DNA from: Flavobacteriales bacterium
GTDB lineage: Bacteria; Bacteroidota; Bacteroidia; NS11-12g; UBA955
Reading direction: 5' to 3'
Length of the DNA: 63,235 nt
Assembly: GCA_947496375.1 (NCBI GenBank)
Contig: CANMCY010000015.1
Span: forward strand, 1 to 63,235
Below, piece by piece: positions 8,786-17,148 of the stretch. How positions within the stretch are numbered: position 1 is the stretch's first letter; each line of letters opens with the position of its first letter. A program made the translations under genes and the position numbers. The notes beneath the pieces are model-generated. The model made no database searches. It was not told the DNA's origin and saw only the letters and a list, made by a program, of their open reading frames with translations.

Positions 8786-8816
8786 TTTGCGATTTTATTT
8801 TTTTTATGTTACTTTG
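8786..8816 (+). promoter_or_regulatory. promoter TTTG-N19-TTACTTTG for the lipoprotein gene
   Basis: TTTG at 8786-8789 and TTACTTTG at 8809-8816 (one mismatch to TAnnTTTG), with a 19-nt spacer. The TTG start at 8831 follows 14 nt later. It covers almost the same bases as the minus-strand promoter at 8790-8820. Confidence 0.55.
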
Positions 8817-8820
8817 CAAA
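8790..8820 (-). promoter_or_regulatory. probable promoter TTTG-N19-TAAAATCG for the M20D gene
   Basis: On the minus strand TTTG lies at 8820-8817 and TAAAATCG at 8797-8790, spacer 19 nt, 5 nt before the ATG at 8784. The -7 box deviates at two positions from TAnnTTTG, but spacing and position are those seen at other promoters in this window. Confidence 0.45.
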
Positions 8821-8830
8821 TGTAAACACC

Positions 8831-9418
8831 TTGAGACAAGTATTGTACATAGCTTTATTGTCAACGTCAATTTTTATGTCAGTTTCAGGTTGTCAGAAAT
8901 TGGCTTCCAAAGAATTGTATGGTTTGGATGACAATTTTAAGAGTCTTTTCAGTTTCCCTGAAGGCAGTACGTGGGTGTATTACCTTTCCACAGATACGCA
9001 GCAAAAAGAAACGGTGGTGCTTAAAAATCGCCTGCAAGGGAAAATGCGCTTTGACAATCTTGAGCAGGAGTTTATTTCCTATGAACTGCATTCCAGCGCA
9101 GATAGTCAGCAGCTGATTCGATGCATGGCCACCGGTGAGAATACTGCCCGATGGGCGCTGCTGTACAAGGATACATTCTACCGTCAGGTGGCCGAAATGT
9201 ATTACAGTGCGTCGCGTTTTAGCGGTGTGATGGGTAATGGTGATACGGTAAATTATTTGCCCAGTCTTAGCGTGGGTGATGTAATGTATTATAACGTCAT
9301 TGAACTCAGATCTGCCAGACAGAAAAAATACAGCAGACTCTATTTTAGCGGCAATACAGGAATTGTGAGAAAAGATTGTGTAGATGGTCGCACATATTTA
9401 TTGAAATCTTTCCGCTAA
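8831..9418 (+). CDS. predicted lipoprotein, unknown function
   Basis: A 195-residue protein exported as a lipoprotein: from the TTG at 8831 the signal peptide reads LRQVLYIALLSTSIFM and ends in the lipobox SVSGC (Cys at residue 21). The open frame extends upstream to an ATG at 8681, but that part overlaps the divergent M20D gene and its promoter; the promoter at 8786-8816 and the signal peptide favour TTG 8831 (TTG 8843 is the alternative). The mature part is beta-rich (GSTWVYYLSTDT, RLYFSGNTGIVRK) and has no motif I recognise. It is followed after 17 nt by dnaG, which has its own promoter-like element. Confidence 0.65.
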   Translation: MRQVLYIALLSTSIFMSVSGCQKLASKELYGLDDNFKSLFSFPEGSTWVYYLSTDTQQKETVVLKNRLQGKMRFDNLEQEFISYELHSSADSQQLIRCMATGENTARWALLYKDTFYRQVAEMYYSASRFSGVMGNGDTVNYLPSLSVGDVMYYNVIELRSARQKKYSRLYFSGNTGIVRKDCVDGRTYLLKSFR

Positions 9419-9431
9419 TGATGTAATTTCG
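9400..9431 (+). promoter_or_regulatory. probable promoter ATTG-N20-TAATTTCG for dnaG
   Basis: TAATTTCG at 9424-9431 matches TAnnTTTG except for a C at the seventh base; ATTG lies 20 nt upstream at 9400-9403, inside the lipoprotein gene. The dnaG ATG at 9436 begins 4 nt later. The same TAnnTTCG box occurs with perfect -33 spacing at 51190 and 58391. Confidence 0.45.
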
Positions 9432-9435
9432 GGGC

Positions 9436-11346
9436 ATGATCAGTCCCGCTTCCATAGAGCAGCTGCTCAATGCAGTTGTCATTGAGGATGTGGTTGGTGA
9501 CTACGTAAACCTGAGGCGCTCGGGTGCCAGATACAAAGGAGTTTGTCCTTTTCATGATGAAAAAACCCCCAGTTTTATTGTTTCCCCAGGTTTGGGCATA
9601 TACAAGTGTTTTGGTTGTCAGAAGGGTGGGAATGCCATTCAGTTTCTCATGGAAATTGATAACATGTCTTACCCTGAGGCATCAAGATCCTTGGCTAAAC
9701 GCTATGGTATAGAACTGATTGAAACCGGAACTAGGGATGATGACGAGTATAAGGAAAAGCAGAAAGTAAGGGAAAGTCTTCAGGCCGCGCTGGATTATGC
9801 TGCCGATTTTTTTGAAAATCAGCTCCATGATGTAGAGGAAGGAAAAACCAAAGCCATGCCCTATTTCAAAGAGCGCGGGTATACCTATGAAACTATTCGG
9901 AAATGGCGACTCGGTTACAGTCCGGAAGCATGGGAGGCATTTACCCAGAAAGCGATTAAGGAAGGATACAAAGCTGAGAATCTGGAATTGGCGGGATTGA
10001 TAAAGAAACGGGAAAATGGCTCTCATTATGATTTGTACCGAAACAGGGTGATTTTTCCACTCATAGGTGTTAGTGGAAAGCTGCTGGGTTTTGCCGGACG
10101 GAAAATGAGTAGTGCAGATCCGGCACCCAAGTATGTGAATTCGCCTGAAACAGAACTTTACAAGAAAAGTGATTTTCTATTCGGAATATTTCAGGCAAAA
10201 AATGCCATCAAAAAGCAGGATAAGGTTTACCTGACCGAAGGATATACGGATGTAATTACCCTGCATCAGGCAGGAATAGAGAATGCGGTGGCCAGCAGCG
10301 GAACAGCCCTTACCCCCAATCAGATCAAACTGATTAGGCGATTTACACCCAATGTTACCGTGGTGTATGATGGTGATGCTGCAGGTATTAAAGCGTCACT
10401 AAGGGGGATAGATTTGCTGTTATCGGATGATCTGAATGTGCGGGTGGTATCCTTGCCGGAAGGGGAGGACCCCGATTCTTACTGTGCCAAACTTGGTGGT
10501 GAGGGATTTGCTGATTATCTGGCCAAAGAGGAACAGAATTTTATCATCTTCAAAGCAAGACTGTTGCTGGATGAATGTGGTTCAGACCCCATAAAAAAAT
10601 CTGAAGCCATCCGCGATATTCTGCAAAGTGTTGCCTGCATGAATGATGCACTCAAGCGCAATGCCATGAACCATGAACTGGCCCGGGTTTGCGAAGTGGA
10701 TGAATCCCTGCTGGCATCAGAGCTGGGTAAACTGCTCAGGAATAAAAATCTTAAACATGAGCAGGATTTCATACAAGAGGTAAAACAGGTAACGGCTGCA
10801 TCAGGAGTTGATATGCCCAAAGAAGCGCTCACTGATATTCATCAGGAACGGGCGCTTTTCAGAATATTACTGCTGCATGGAGAGGAACCATGGGATGAAA
10901 ATACCCGGTTGAGCGATTTTGTGGTAAAGGAATTAAAGGAAGATGATCAGCTGATATTCAATGATGATATGTGTGCACTCATAACTTCAGAGATTAAATC
11001 GGCGAGCTGGGAGGTTTGGCCGGGTAAAAACTACTTTATTCAGCATGCAAACATGGAAATCGCATCCTGGGCTGCAGGCGTGCTGTCTTCCGGTTATGAG
11101 TTGAGCGTGGCTTATGCCGATAACTTTATTCATGTTAAAAAAGAAGAAGATAACTACCGAAATGAACTGACAGCCGTGTTTTTGTATCTTCGGAAAAAGA
11201 AATTGGACAACCTGATAAAACATTACACGCAATCATTGCAGGAGCCGGACGCTGATGTGTCTGAAATACTGGAAATGTTAAACTACCTCAATGACCTTAG
11301 AGCCCGCGTTGCCAAAAAGATTGGCGGGGTTGTGTTTAGTATTTGA
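9436..11346 (+). CDS. dnaG: DNA primase DnaG
   Basis: Synthesises RNA primers for replication, 636 residues. Domains in order: CHC2 zinc finger (CPFHDEKTPSF with KCFGCQKGGN, residues about 37-64), the RNA-polymerase core (PYFKERGY, NRVIFPLIG, GFAGRKM, residues about 130-230), the TOPRIM motif YLTEGYTDVITLHQAG (about residue 264) with YDGDAAG (about 313), and a C-terminal helicase-interaction region rich in charged helices. The start at 9436 gives the expected N-terminus (ISPASIEQLLNAVVIEDVV). Followed by about 165 nt without a gene. Confidence 0.97.
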   Translation: MISPASIEQLLNAVVIEDVVGDYVNLRRSGARYKGVCPFHDEKTPSFIVSPGLGIYKCFGCQKGGNAIQFLMEIDNMSYPEASRSLAKRYGIELIETGTRDDDEYKEKQKVRESLQAALDYAADFFENQLHDVEEGKTKAMPYFKERGYTYETIRKWRLGYSPEAWEAFTQKAIKEGYKAENLELAGLIKKRENGSHYDLYRNRVIFPLIGVSGKLLGFAGRKMSSADPAPKYVNSPETELYKKSDFLFGIFQAKNAIKKQDKVYLTEGYTDVITLHQAGIENAVASSGTALTPNQIKLIRRFTPNVTVVYDGDAAGIKASLRGIDLLLSDDLNVRVVSLPEGEDPDSYCAKLGGEGFADYLAKEEQNFIIFKARLLLDECGSDPIKKSEAIRDILQSVACMNDALKRNAMNHELARVCEVDESLLASELGKLLRNKNLKHEQDFIQEVKQVTAASGVDMPKEALTDIHQERALFRILLLHGEEPWDENTRLSDFVVKELKEDDQLIFNDDMCALITSEIKSASWEVWPGKNYFIQHANMEIASWAAGVLSSGYELSVAYADNFIHVKKEEDNYRNELTAVFLYLRKKKLDNLIKHYTQSLQEPDADVSEILEMLNYLNDLRARVAKKIGGVVFSI

Positions 11347-11512
11347 AAATTGCTAATTATCCACAAGCGATTTTTCAAGAATCCTTAAAATCCGCTCCCC
11401 GCTTAAGGCTTGTTGTTTTCAATATTGTGGAAATTTGTTTTTAAGGTATTGATATTCAATAATATATGCATAAAAAATGAGTTTGGTACAATAATTGTTG
11501 CTATGGGGGTAT

Positions 11513-12088
11513 ATGAAGAAACTGCTAACAACAATGATCTTTGTAGGGATGTTTGTAGCAACCGCTGCCACCCTGAATCAAAGACGTACGCTGAAGTTAG
11601 TATCTGATGAACCTGCAAAAGACCAGGTTATTATTTCAGGTCAAACGCTGCATTTCGACACATTGCAATTGTCTCTTAATACCATTCCCAAGGCACAGCA
11701 TCTGTACACCGTTGCTAAAAAGAGCGTGGGTCGTTGGGCCAAGCTGTTCACCGTTATTAAAATTGAAGAAAGTGGTGCGGATGGAAAAAACAGCTGGTAT
11801 GCCAAGAAGTATGCTAATCTCACCGGTATGAGATTTCCAGGTACCGGGCGCAAAACTACTGCCATCCGTTCGGGTCACAATTACTATGCGGTATTTAACA
11901 ACTGGTATGACTGTATGGTAGATTTCTCTCATTACATGGAAGTAATGGATGGTCTTTTTGAAAAAAAGTACGGGAGAACCGCCGCAAATGAGCAAGAAAT
12001 GATCGACTTTATGTTCGGATCTTTCAACGTCCATGGCAAATGGAAGAGCGATGTAACCTGGCTGCTCAACCATTTTCAATACAAATAA
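11513..12088 (+). CDS. secreted glucosaminidase-like (GH73-type) protein
   Basis: A 191-residue exported protein. From the ATG at 11513 it has a signal peptide (KKLLTTMIFVGMFVATAA) and then a domain resembling mannosyl-glycoprotein endo-beta-N-acetylglucosaminidase/GH73 peptidoglycan hydrolases: VIKIEESGADGKNSWYAKKY places the expected catalytic Glu near residue 90, followed by NLTGMRFP and YYAVFNNWYDCMVDF, the typical helix-loop signature. It probably trims peptidoglycan. The in-frame ATG at 11495 would put charged and aromatic residues before the signal peptide, so 11513 is preferred. An intrinsic terminator follows at 12103-12127. Confidence 0.72.
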   Translation: MKKLLTTMIFVGMFVATAATLNQRRTLKLVSDEPAKDQVIISGQTLHFDTLQLSLNTIPKAQHLYTVAKKSVGRWAKLFTVIKIEESGADGKNSWYAKKYANLTGMRFPGTGRKTTAIRSGHNYYAVFNNWYDCMVDFSHYMEVMDGLFEKKYGRTAANEQEMIDFMFGSFNVHGKWKSDVTWLLNHFQYK

Positions 12089-12097
12089 TTAACTTAA

Positions 12098-13237
12098 TTA
12101 AGAAGGCCCGTTAAATCGGGCTTTTTTATGCTGCGCCCCTGAAAATGCGAGTGCCATGAGTGAAGCAATGGCGCAAAATCCAAAAACCAGGTGGTAGCTA
12201 TTTTTACTTAAATTCAGAATCCAGCCGGTGCCTACACCGCCAATGATCACGCCTATTTCCAGCGCCATAAAAAGCATAGACAACGCCCGGCCTCTGGTTT
12301 CCGCCGTACTTAATTTGCCTGCCCATGCAAACAGGGATGGGGCATTAAATCCTTGACCAACCCCATAGAGGATTGCCGCAAGAAAAAATGCAGATTGGTA
12401 AAAAAGCAACAATAGCGCCACCATCTGAAATGCACTGCCAATGGCAATGCCGGCTGCACTGCCCAGTCGGTCGCTAAGTTTGCCGCTAAATACCCTGACC
12501 AGCAAACTGCTGCTAATATAAACAGTAAGAAAAATACCTTTATTGTCATAACCCAGCTGTTTGGTGAAGTCTGGCATGGCGGTCAGTAATGCCCCTAAAG
12601 GAATACAAACCAGCAGCATCAGCAAAGCAGGGGGCCAGGCCTTCCAGTAAAATAGTTTTCGGGAAGGGGCAGACGGACGTAATGGTTTGGTTTCCGGTAA
12701 TAGAAAAAAAATGGCTATGGCCAGAATGCCCATAATGGAACTTGAGAGAAAAAGCCCGTTTTGTCCCCACCACATAACGATGGAGGCCCCCAAAGCATAT
12801 CCTGCAGCGGTGCCGGAGTTGCTAAAAATACCCTGCCATCCGAACGCTTCTCCTCTTCTGGCTTCGGGTACAATGTCTGCCGTAAATGCGGTAAATCCGG
12901 TGGGGGAAAAACCTGTGGAAAAACCATGAATAAAACGTATGAGAAAAAATAGCCCGATGGTTTGCGCCCAGGGATACAGTAATCCGGCTATCACACAAAA
13001 CAAGGCCCCGCCTATCATGGCCTTTTTTCTGCCAAGGTAATCGGTAACCCAGCCACTGAGAGGCCTTGCCAGCAATGCACTGAATGCAAAGGCGGGTAAA
13101 ATATAGCCCAAATATGCTTCACCATTTAGTTTTTTCAATACATCCGGAAGTTCAGGCAGAATAATATTGAATGAAAGAAAAAACAGCATCGAACCGATGC
13201 TCATTAGCCAGAAATTACCGGGAAGGTTTTTAGCCAT
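12098..13237 (-). CDS. MFS transporter
   Basis: Major facilitator superfamily exporter, 379 residues from the ATG at 13237, twelve predicted membrane segments. The inter-helix 2-3 motif is visible as GWVTDYLGRKKAM (about residue 62), with a matching copy GKLSDRLGSAAG in the second half. Sequence features resemble drug or metabolite efflux carriers, but the substrate is unknown. The start codon overlaps the last codons of nadE by 8 nt (ATGGCTAA), so the two are translationally coupled. Its final codons also encode, on the other strand, the terminator of the convergent glucosaminidase-like gene. Confidence 0.88.
   Translation of the reverse strand: MAKNLPGNFWLMSIGSMLFFLSFNIILPELPDVLKKLNGEAYLGYILPAFAFSALLARPLSGWVTDYLGRKKAMIGGALFCVIAGLLYPWAQTIGLFFLIRFIHGFSTGFSPTGFTAFTADIVPEARRGEAFGWQGIFSNSGTAAGYALGASIVMWWGQNGLFLSSSIMGILAIAIFFLLPETKPLRPSAPSRKLFYWKAWPPALLMLLVCIPLGALLTAMPDFTKQLGYDNKGIFLTVYISSSLLVRVFSGKLSDRLGSAAGIAIGSAFQMVALLLLFYQSAFFLAAILYGVGQGFNAPSLFAWAGKLSTAETRGRALSMLFMALEIGVIIGGVGTGWILNLSKNSYHLVFGFCAIASLMALAFSGAQHKKARFNGPS
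12103..12127 (+). terminator. intrinsic terminator of the glucosaminidase-like gene
   Basis: Hairpin with GCCCG (12106-12110) and CGGGC (12117-12121) around a 6-nt loop, extended by A/U pairs, followed by six T residues (12122-12127). It lies 15 nt after the stop at 12088 and inside the last ten codons of the convergent MFS gene. In the opposite direction the tract after the stem is CTTCTT, so it should work mainly on the plus strand. Confidence 0.75.
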
Positions 13238-14861
13238 GAAAAGCAACCAGAGGCATCTGTCGGCCTCTACCAAATGCCTTGGATGTAACCCTTAGGATGG
13301 GAGGGGCCTGGAATCTTTTGTATTCAGCACGGTTCACCATGTTAATGATTTTATCAACCAAAGCAGAATCGTACCCCTGGGCTTTAATTTCTTCCCGACT
13401 CCTTCTTTCTTCTACGTACCAGTGCAGTATTTCGTCCAGAATGGGATAATCCGGTAAGCTGTCTGTGTCTTTTTGACCGGGCCTGAGTTCTGCCGAGGGG
13501 GCTTTGGTTAAAATGGCTGCAGGGATAATTTCAGTTTCGCGGTTAATGTACTTTGCCAAGGCATAAACCTTGGTTTTCCATACATCGCCGATGGGACTGA
13601 GTCCGCCGCACATATCGCCATACAGTGTGCTGTAGCCCACCGACATTTCGCTTTTATTGCTGGTGTTAAGCAGCAAATAACCCATTTTATTGCTCATAGC
13701 CATAAGCAAATTAGCCCTGATTCTCGCCTGAAGATTTTCTTCTGTGATGTCATGGGGTAATTTATCAAAGGAGGGTTTAAGCAAATTTAGGTATGTCGTG
13801 AAAATCTCATCAATTTTCACAATCTGGTAATCACAATTAAGGTTATTACTCAGCTGAACTGCGTCATTTACTGAACCTTCACTACTATATGGCGATGGCA
13901 TGAGCAGTGCATGTACATTTTCCGATCCCAGGGCTTTGCAGGCCAGCGATTGAACCAATGCGCTGTCAATGCCCCCTGAAGATCCCAGTATGATTTTCTT
14001 AAATCCTGTTTTGCGACAATAGTCACGGATGCCAAATACGATGGCATCATGCATCAGCGCTGTTTCTTCCGGCTCGGCAAAGTGTACCGGAATACCCAGA
14101 AAATCGCTTTTCCCAAAAGTGATGTAATCAACCTTTTCCTCAAACAGCGGCAGTTGCTTTACAGTCTTGCCTTCTGCGCTGATAACCTGGCTATCACCGT
14201 CAAAAATGAGATCAGTATTGGCTCCCACCTGATTTACGTAAACGATGGGCAGGCCAAAACGTTCTATATTTCCGGCAAAAACCTTATCACGCATCCTGAT
14301 TTTACCCACATTAAACGGGGAAGCGCTGGGATGAATAATGAGCTGAGCGCCGGCGTTCTTCAGCGATTGCAGTGGACTTTTGTCATACAGAAACTCATTG
14401 TATACATCCCAAATGTCTTCACATATTGCGATGCCGATTTTTACCCCTTTAAATTCAAAAATCTGACCCTCATCCGCCGGTTCAAAATATCGGGATTCCG
14501 AGAATACGTCATAGGTAGGTAACAGCGTTTTTCGAACCACATGTTCAATACGTCCGTTTTGTAAAAAGCATGAAACATTAAAAAGTCCTCGACCCTTGTC
14601 GCGGTTGCGCATCACCCCGCCTACCACTGCGGCAATTCCCTGGCAACTTTGCGCGATGGCTTCCATGCTTTGCTCGCATTTTTCTACAAACCATTCATAA
14701 TCCAGCAAATCATCCGGCGGATAGCCACAAACCGACAATTCGCTGAAAACCACCAGGTCTGCCCCCTGTGATTTTGCCTCTGTGATGGCTTCGTAAATTT
14801 TGGAGGTGTTTAGCTCAAAATCACCGATTCGGTAATTCAGCTGAGCGAGGGCAATTTTCAC
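13230..14861 (-). CDS. nadE: glutamine-dependent NAD+ synthetase
   Basis: Converts deamido-NAD to NAD+ using ammonia from glutamine. The 543-residue fusion has an N-terminal nitrilase-type glutaminase (Glu in VVFSELSVCGYPPDD, about residue 42; Lys in VRKTLLPTYDVF, about 111; Cys in GIAICEDIWD, about 148) and a C-terminal ATP-pyrophosphatase domain with LGSSGGIDSALV (about residue 292) and LLNTSNKSEMSVGYSTLYGD (about 395). Start is GTG 14861, 9 nt after the stop of the barrel gene. The stop overlaps the MFS start. The barrel-nadE-MFS run and divergent gldB recall the nadE/gldB neighbourhood of gliding Bacteroidota. Confidence 0.95.
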   Translation of the reverse strand: MKIALAQLNYRIGDFELNTSKIYEAITEAKSQGADLVVFSELSVCGYPPDDLLDYEWFVEKCEQSMEAIAQSCQGIAAVVGGVMRNRDKGRGLFNVSCFLQNGRIEHVVRKTLLPTYDVFSESRYFEPADEGQIFEFKGVKIGIAICEDIWDVYNEFLYDKSPLQSLKNAGAQLIIHPSASPFNVGKIRMRDKVFAGNIERFGLPIVYVNQVGANTDLIFDGDSQVISAEGKTVKQLPLFEEKVDYITFGKSDFLGIPVHFAEPEETALMHDAIVFGIRDYCRKTGFKKIILGSSGGIDSALVQSLACKALGSENVHALLMPSPYSSEGSVNDAVQLSNNLNCDYQIVKIDEIFTTYLNLLKPSFDKLPHDITEENLQARIRANLLMAMSNKMGYLLLNTSNKSEMSVGYSTLYGDMCGGLSPIGDVWKTKVYALAKYINRETEIIPAAILTKAPSAELRPGQKDTDSLPDYPILDEILHWYVEERRSREEIKAQGYDSALVDKIINMVNRAEYKRFQAPPILRVTSKAFGRGRQMPLVAFHG

Positions 14862-14870
14862 GATACGGTT

Positions 14871-15647
14871 TTAGAAAAAGACGCCAAGCTGTATTCCCAG
14901 AAAATTATTTCTGCCATCTACAGCATCATCCACAAAAACATCGGAGAAGGCATTGTCAAATCGCAGTCCGGCCGAAAACATGGTCTTGCCGCTGATTTTG
15001 GTTTCTATACCGGCTCCAATGATCAGGGATATTCGGGCTTTTCTTACATCATCCTGAAAAACCCCATTTCCTTCAAATTTCCCCCTATCCCCTGTAAAAT
15101 CATATTTATCACTGGCATCTAAATTAGGATTGTGAGATTGGGTTCCGCTGCCATATATACCGGGTGTAGTAACGGTTTTTAGCTTTTGTTGCATCAAAAA
15201 CGCCGGTGATACGCCAAATTGTCCCCAGTATTTGAATTTACCGATTTCATTGGTTTTTAACTTCAGGGTAATCGGAATTTGGATGTATTGTAAATTGTAA
15301 CTGAAACTGGCGTTTTTATAGGGCAGACCAATAGTTCTTCTGTCGTCAGTCCACAGGGTGTCTCCCGTATTGATTTTGGAAGGGGTAGAAGTTACAATGA
15401 ACTCTGTGCTCAACCAGTAATTAGGATTGTTCGCAATGTTGATATCCCCCATGAGACCATAACTGAATCCGAGTCCCAGACCATTATTTTCCATGGGACC
15501 TTCCATAATACGGGTCCAGGCGAAATTGGGACTTACCTTGAATCCGATAGCAACCTTGCGATTGTCCTGTGCGTTAATCGTGTGCATAAATGTGATGCCC
15601 ATAACGAGGGTACACAAGCATAATCTGGCCTTTATTTGCGTATTCAT
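14871..15647 (-). CDS. outer membrane beta-barrel protein (PorT-like)
   Basis: A 258-residue protein with a signal peptide (ARLCLCTLVMGITFMHTINA, cleavage about residue 26, then QDNRKVAIGFKVSP) and an outer-membrane barrel: alternating strands such as YNLQYIQIPITLKLK and WGQFGVSPAFLMQQKLK, and an aromatic terminal strand (LGIQLGVFF). This is the OMP_b-brl_2/PorT family. Its position beside nadE and gldB makes a link to type IX secretion or gliding possible but not shown. Start 15647 is chosen because the signal peptide begins there; the frame also allows 15704, which would run into the divergent gldB. Only 8 nt separate the two start codons. Confidence 0.75.
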   Translation of the reverse strand: MNTQIKARLCLCTLVMGITFMHTINAQDNRKVAIGFKVSPNFAWTRIMEGPMENNGLGLGFSYGLMGDINIANNPNYWLSTEFIVTSTPSKINTGDTLWTDDRRTIGLPYKNASFSYNLQYIQIPITLKLKTNEIGKFKYWGQFGVSPAFLMQQKLKTVTTPGIYGSGTQSHNPNLDASDKYDFTGDRGKFEGNGVFQDDVRKARISLIIGAGIETKISGKTMFSAGLRFDNAFSDVFVDDAVDGRNNFLGIQLGVFF

Positions 15648-15655
15648 ATTCCTGT

Positions 15656-16690
15656 ATGCAAAAAAACACAATTTTGACGAATTGCCTGTTATGTTTTTCA
15701 GCAATTATCACTTTGTTTTTTGGATGTACATCCAAAAAGCAAACGAAGCTGTCTGTTCAGGACCTGACCGCTGCAATTGAATTGGCCGGAGAGGCAGGTT
15801 TAACTGCAGGCGATGTTAAGACAATAAAACAACAATTCACCAAGAAATTTGACCGTTGGTGTGTAGATATCATGGGAATTCCTCCCGTATACATGGAAAA
15901 TGATTCAGTTCTGGCTGTTTTTCTTTCCCGTTTTCACGAATTAAACAAGCCGGTAATGGCTACCGTAAAAAAACATTACGCCCGTTATCCCGGGCTGAAT
16001 GCAGATATTGAAAACTGTATTACTGTGTTAAAAAAACACTTCCCAGATGCCGGTGAGTTTGAAGTATTTGTGTATTTCAGCCAGTTTAGCATGACCAATA
16101 CCTTTACGGATACCGTTTCAGGTAAGCATGTACTGGGGTACAGCGCAGAAATGTTTTTGGACGACACATGCACTTTGTATAACCAGATTGAAGGGATGCC
16201 GGCATGGATGAAAAGATATGCTCGCACAGAGCAAATAGCGCCTTACCTTGGCATTACGTATCTGAATGGCCGTTATCTGGAGCGGCATCCAAGAAAAAAC
16301 ATGCTGGATGAAATGATTTATCAGGGTAAATTATGGTATAGTTTGCTGCAACTTGCTCCTGATATACCTCCGTCTCGTTTATTGGGCTATACCCCCGATG
16401 AGTGGGAGTTTCTACAGAAAGAAGAATCAAATATCTGGAACTTTTATATACAGGAAAAAATGCTTTTCAGCACGGATTTCAACAGGGGATACAAACGCTT
16501 TTTCATACAGGGGGAGCGCACAACAGGGGCGGGCTTGCCGGAGGATTGTCCACCCAGAATCGGTAATTTTTCCGGTTTGAGAATCGTGAGTGCCTATGCT
16601 GAAAAAACAGGCAAATCACTGAAGCAAATCTGGGAGGAATATAATGCAGGTAATATGTTGAAAGAATCAGGTTATAATCCCATTCGATAA
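15656..16690 (+). CDS. gldB: gliding motility/type IX secretion lipoprotein GldB
   Basis: A 344-residue lipoprotein: signal peptide with lipobox TLFFGC (Cys about residue 24). The body carries the GldB signature: KKFDRWC near the start, LGYSAEMFLD in the middle, then MIYQGKLWYSLLQLAPDIP, GYTPDEWEFLQKEESNIWNFYIQEKMLFS and CPPRIGNFSGLRIVSAY, which line up with Flavobacterium johnsoniae GldB (MIYAGKELY, GYTPEQ, NE-MWRYF, LYS, PGRVGAWIG) as I recall it. GldB is needed for gliding and supports the type IX machinery. No gldC follows; instead a thioesterase gene overlaps by 1 nt. The start codon is 8 nt from the divergent barrel gene. Confidence 0.85.
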   Translation: MQKNTILTNCLLCFSAIITLFFGCTSKKQTKLSVQDLTAAIELAGEAGLTAGDVKTIKQQFTKKFDRWCVDIMGIPPVYMENDSVLAVFLSRFHELNKPVMATVKKHYARYPGLNADIENCITVLKKHFPDAGEFEVFVYFSQFSMTNTFTDTVSGKHVLGYSAEMFLDDTCTLYNQIEGMPAWMKRYARTEQIAPYLGITYLNGRYLERHPRKNMLDEMIYQGKLWYSLLQLAPDIPPSRLLGYTPDEWEFLQKEESNIWNFYIQEKMLFSTDFNRGYKRFFIQGERTTGAGLPEDCPPRIGNFSGLRIVSAYAEKTGKSLKQIWEEYNAGNMLKESGYNPIR

Positions 16691-17118
16691 TGAACGATAT
16701 CAAATCATATTTACAGGAAAGACTTAAGAACAACCATTTTATCAAACATATGGGTTTGATATTGCAGGATGTGAAGCAGGGTGAAGCGACCATGGCATTA
16801 TCGGTGCAACAGCATCATCTGCAGCAAAATGGATTTACACATGGGGGAGTAACAGCAACGCTTTGTGATGTAGCTACAGGAATTGCGGCTTACACGGTCG
16901 TGGCTGAAGGAAAAAATGTTGTAACCGTAGATTTAAAAATATCTTATGTAAATCCTTCTGTTTCACCCAATTTAATAGCTGTTGGCCGTGTGGTGAAATC
17001 AGGGAATTTTCTGGTGTTTTGTGAGGGAGAGGTGATGGATTTACAGGAAGACGGAAGTCATAAACTTGTAGCTACATGCACCAGCATTATGGCAGCGGTA
17101 GATATTCCGGTTAAATAA
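16690..17118 (+). CDS. PaaI-type hotdog thioesterase
   Basis: A 142-residue single hotdog-fold enzyme expected to hydrolyse acyl- or aryl-CoA thioesters. The PaaI-type signature is visible: QNGFTHGGVTATLCDVATGIAA (residues about 46-67, with the catalytic Asp after the HGG turn) and TVDLKISYVNPSVSPNLIAVGRVVKSG. The start ATG overlaps the gldB stop (TAATG), so translation is coupled. The physiological substrate is unknown and no pathway genes are adjacent. Confidence 0.88.
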   Translation: MNDIKSYLQERLKNNHFIKHMGLILQDVKQGEATMALSVQQHHLQQNGFTHGGVTATLCDVATGIAAYTVVAEGKNVVTVDLKISYVNPSVSPNLIAVGRVVKSGNFLVFCEGEVMDLQEDGSHKLVATCTSIMAAVDIPVK

Positions 17119-17132
17119 TTAAAATTGAACAT

Positions 17133-17140
17133 TATCTTTG
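17133..17140 (+). promoter_or_regulatory. -7 promoter element TATCTTTG for the DUF5686 gene
   Basis: Exact TAnnTTTG match ending 8 nt before the GTG at 17149. It lies inside the longest open frame, which begins with TTG 17125, so a transcript from this promoter can only use the downstream GTG. No clear -33 TTTG. Confidence 0.55.
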
Positions 17141-17148
17141 GTGAATTC

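Noticed and set aside
11385..11412. Inverted repeat CCTTAA...TTAAGG after dnaG, considered as a terminator
   Set aside because: Only six pairs, a 14-nt loop and no T tract; the 11347-11512 gap otherwise shows no feature I can support.
14049..14522. A 157-residue plus-strand frame opposite nadE
   Set aside because: No motif, and it lies wholly within a well-supported nadE.
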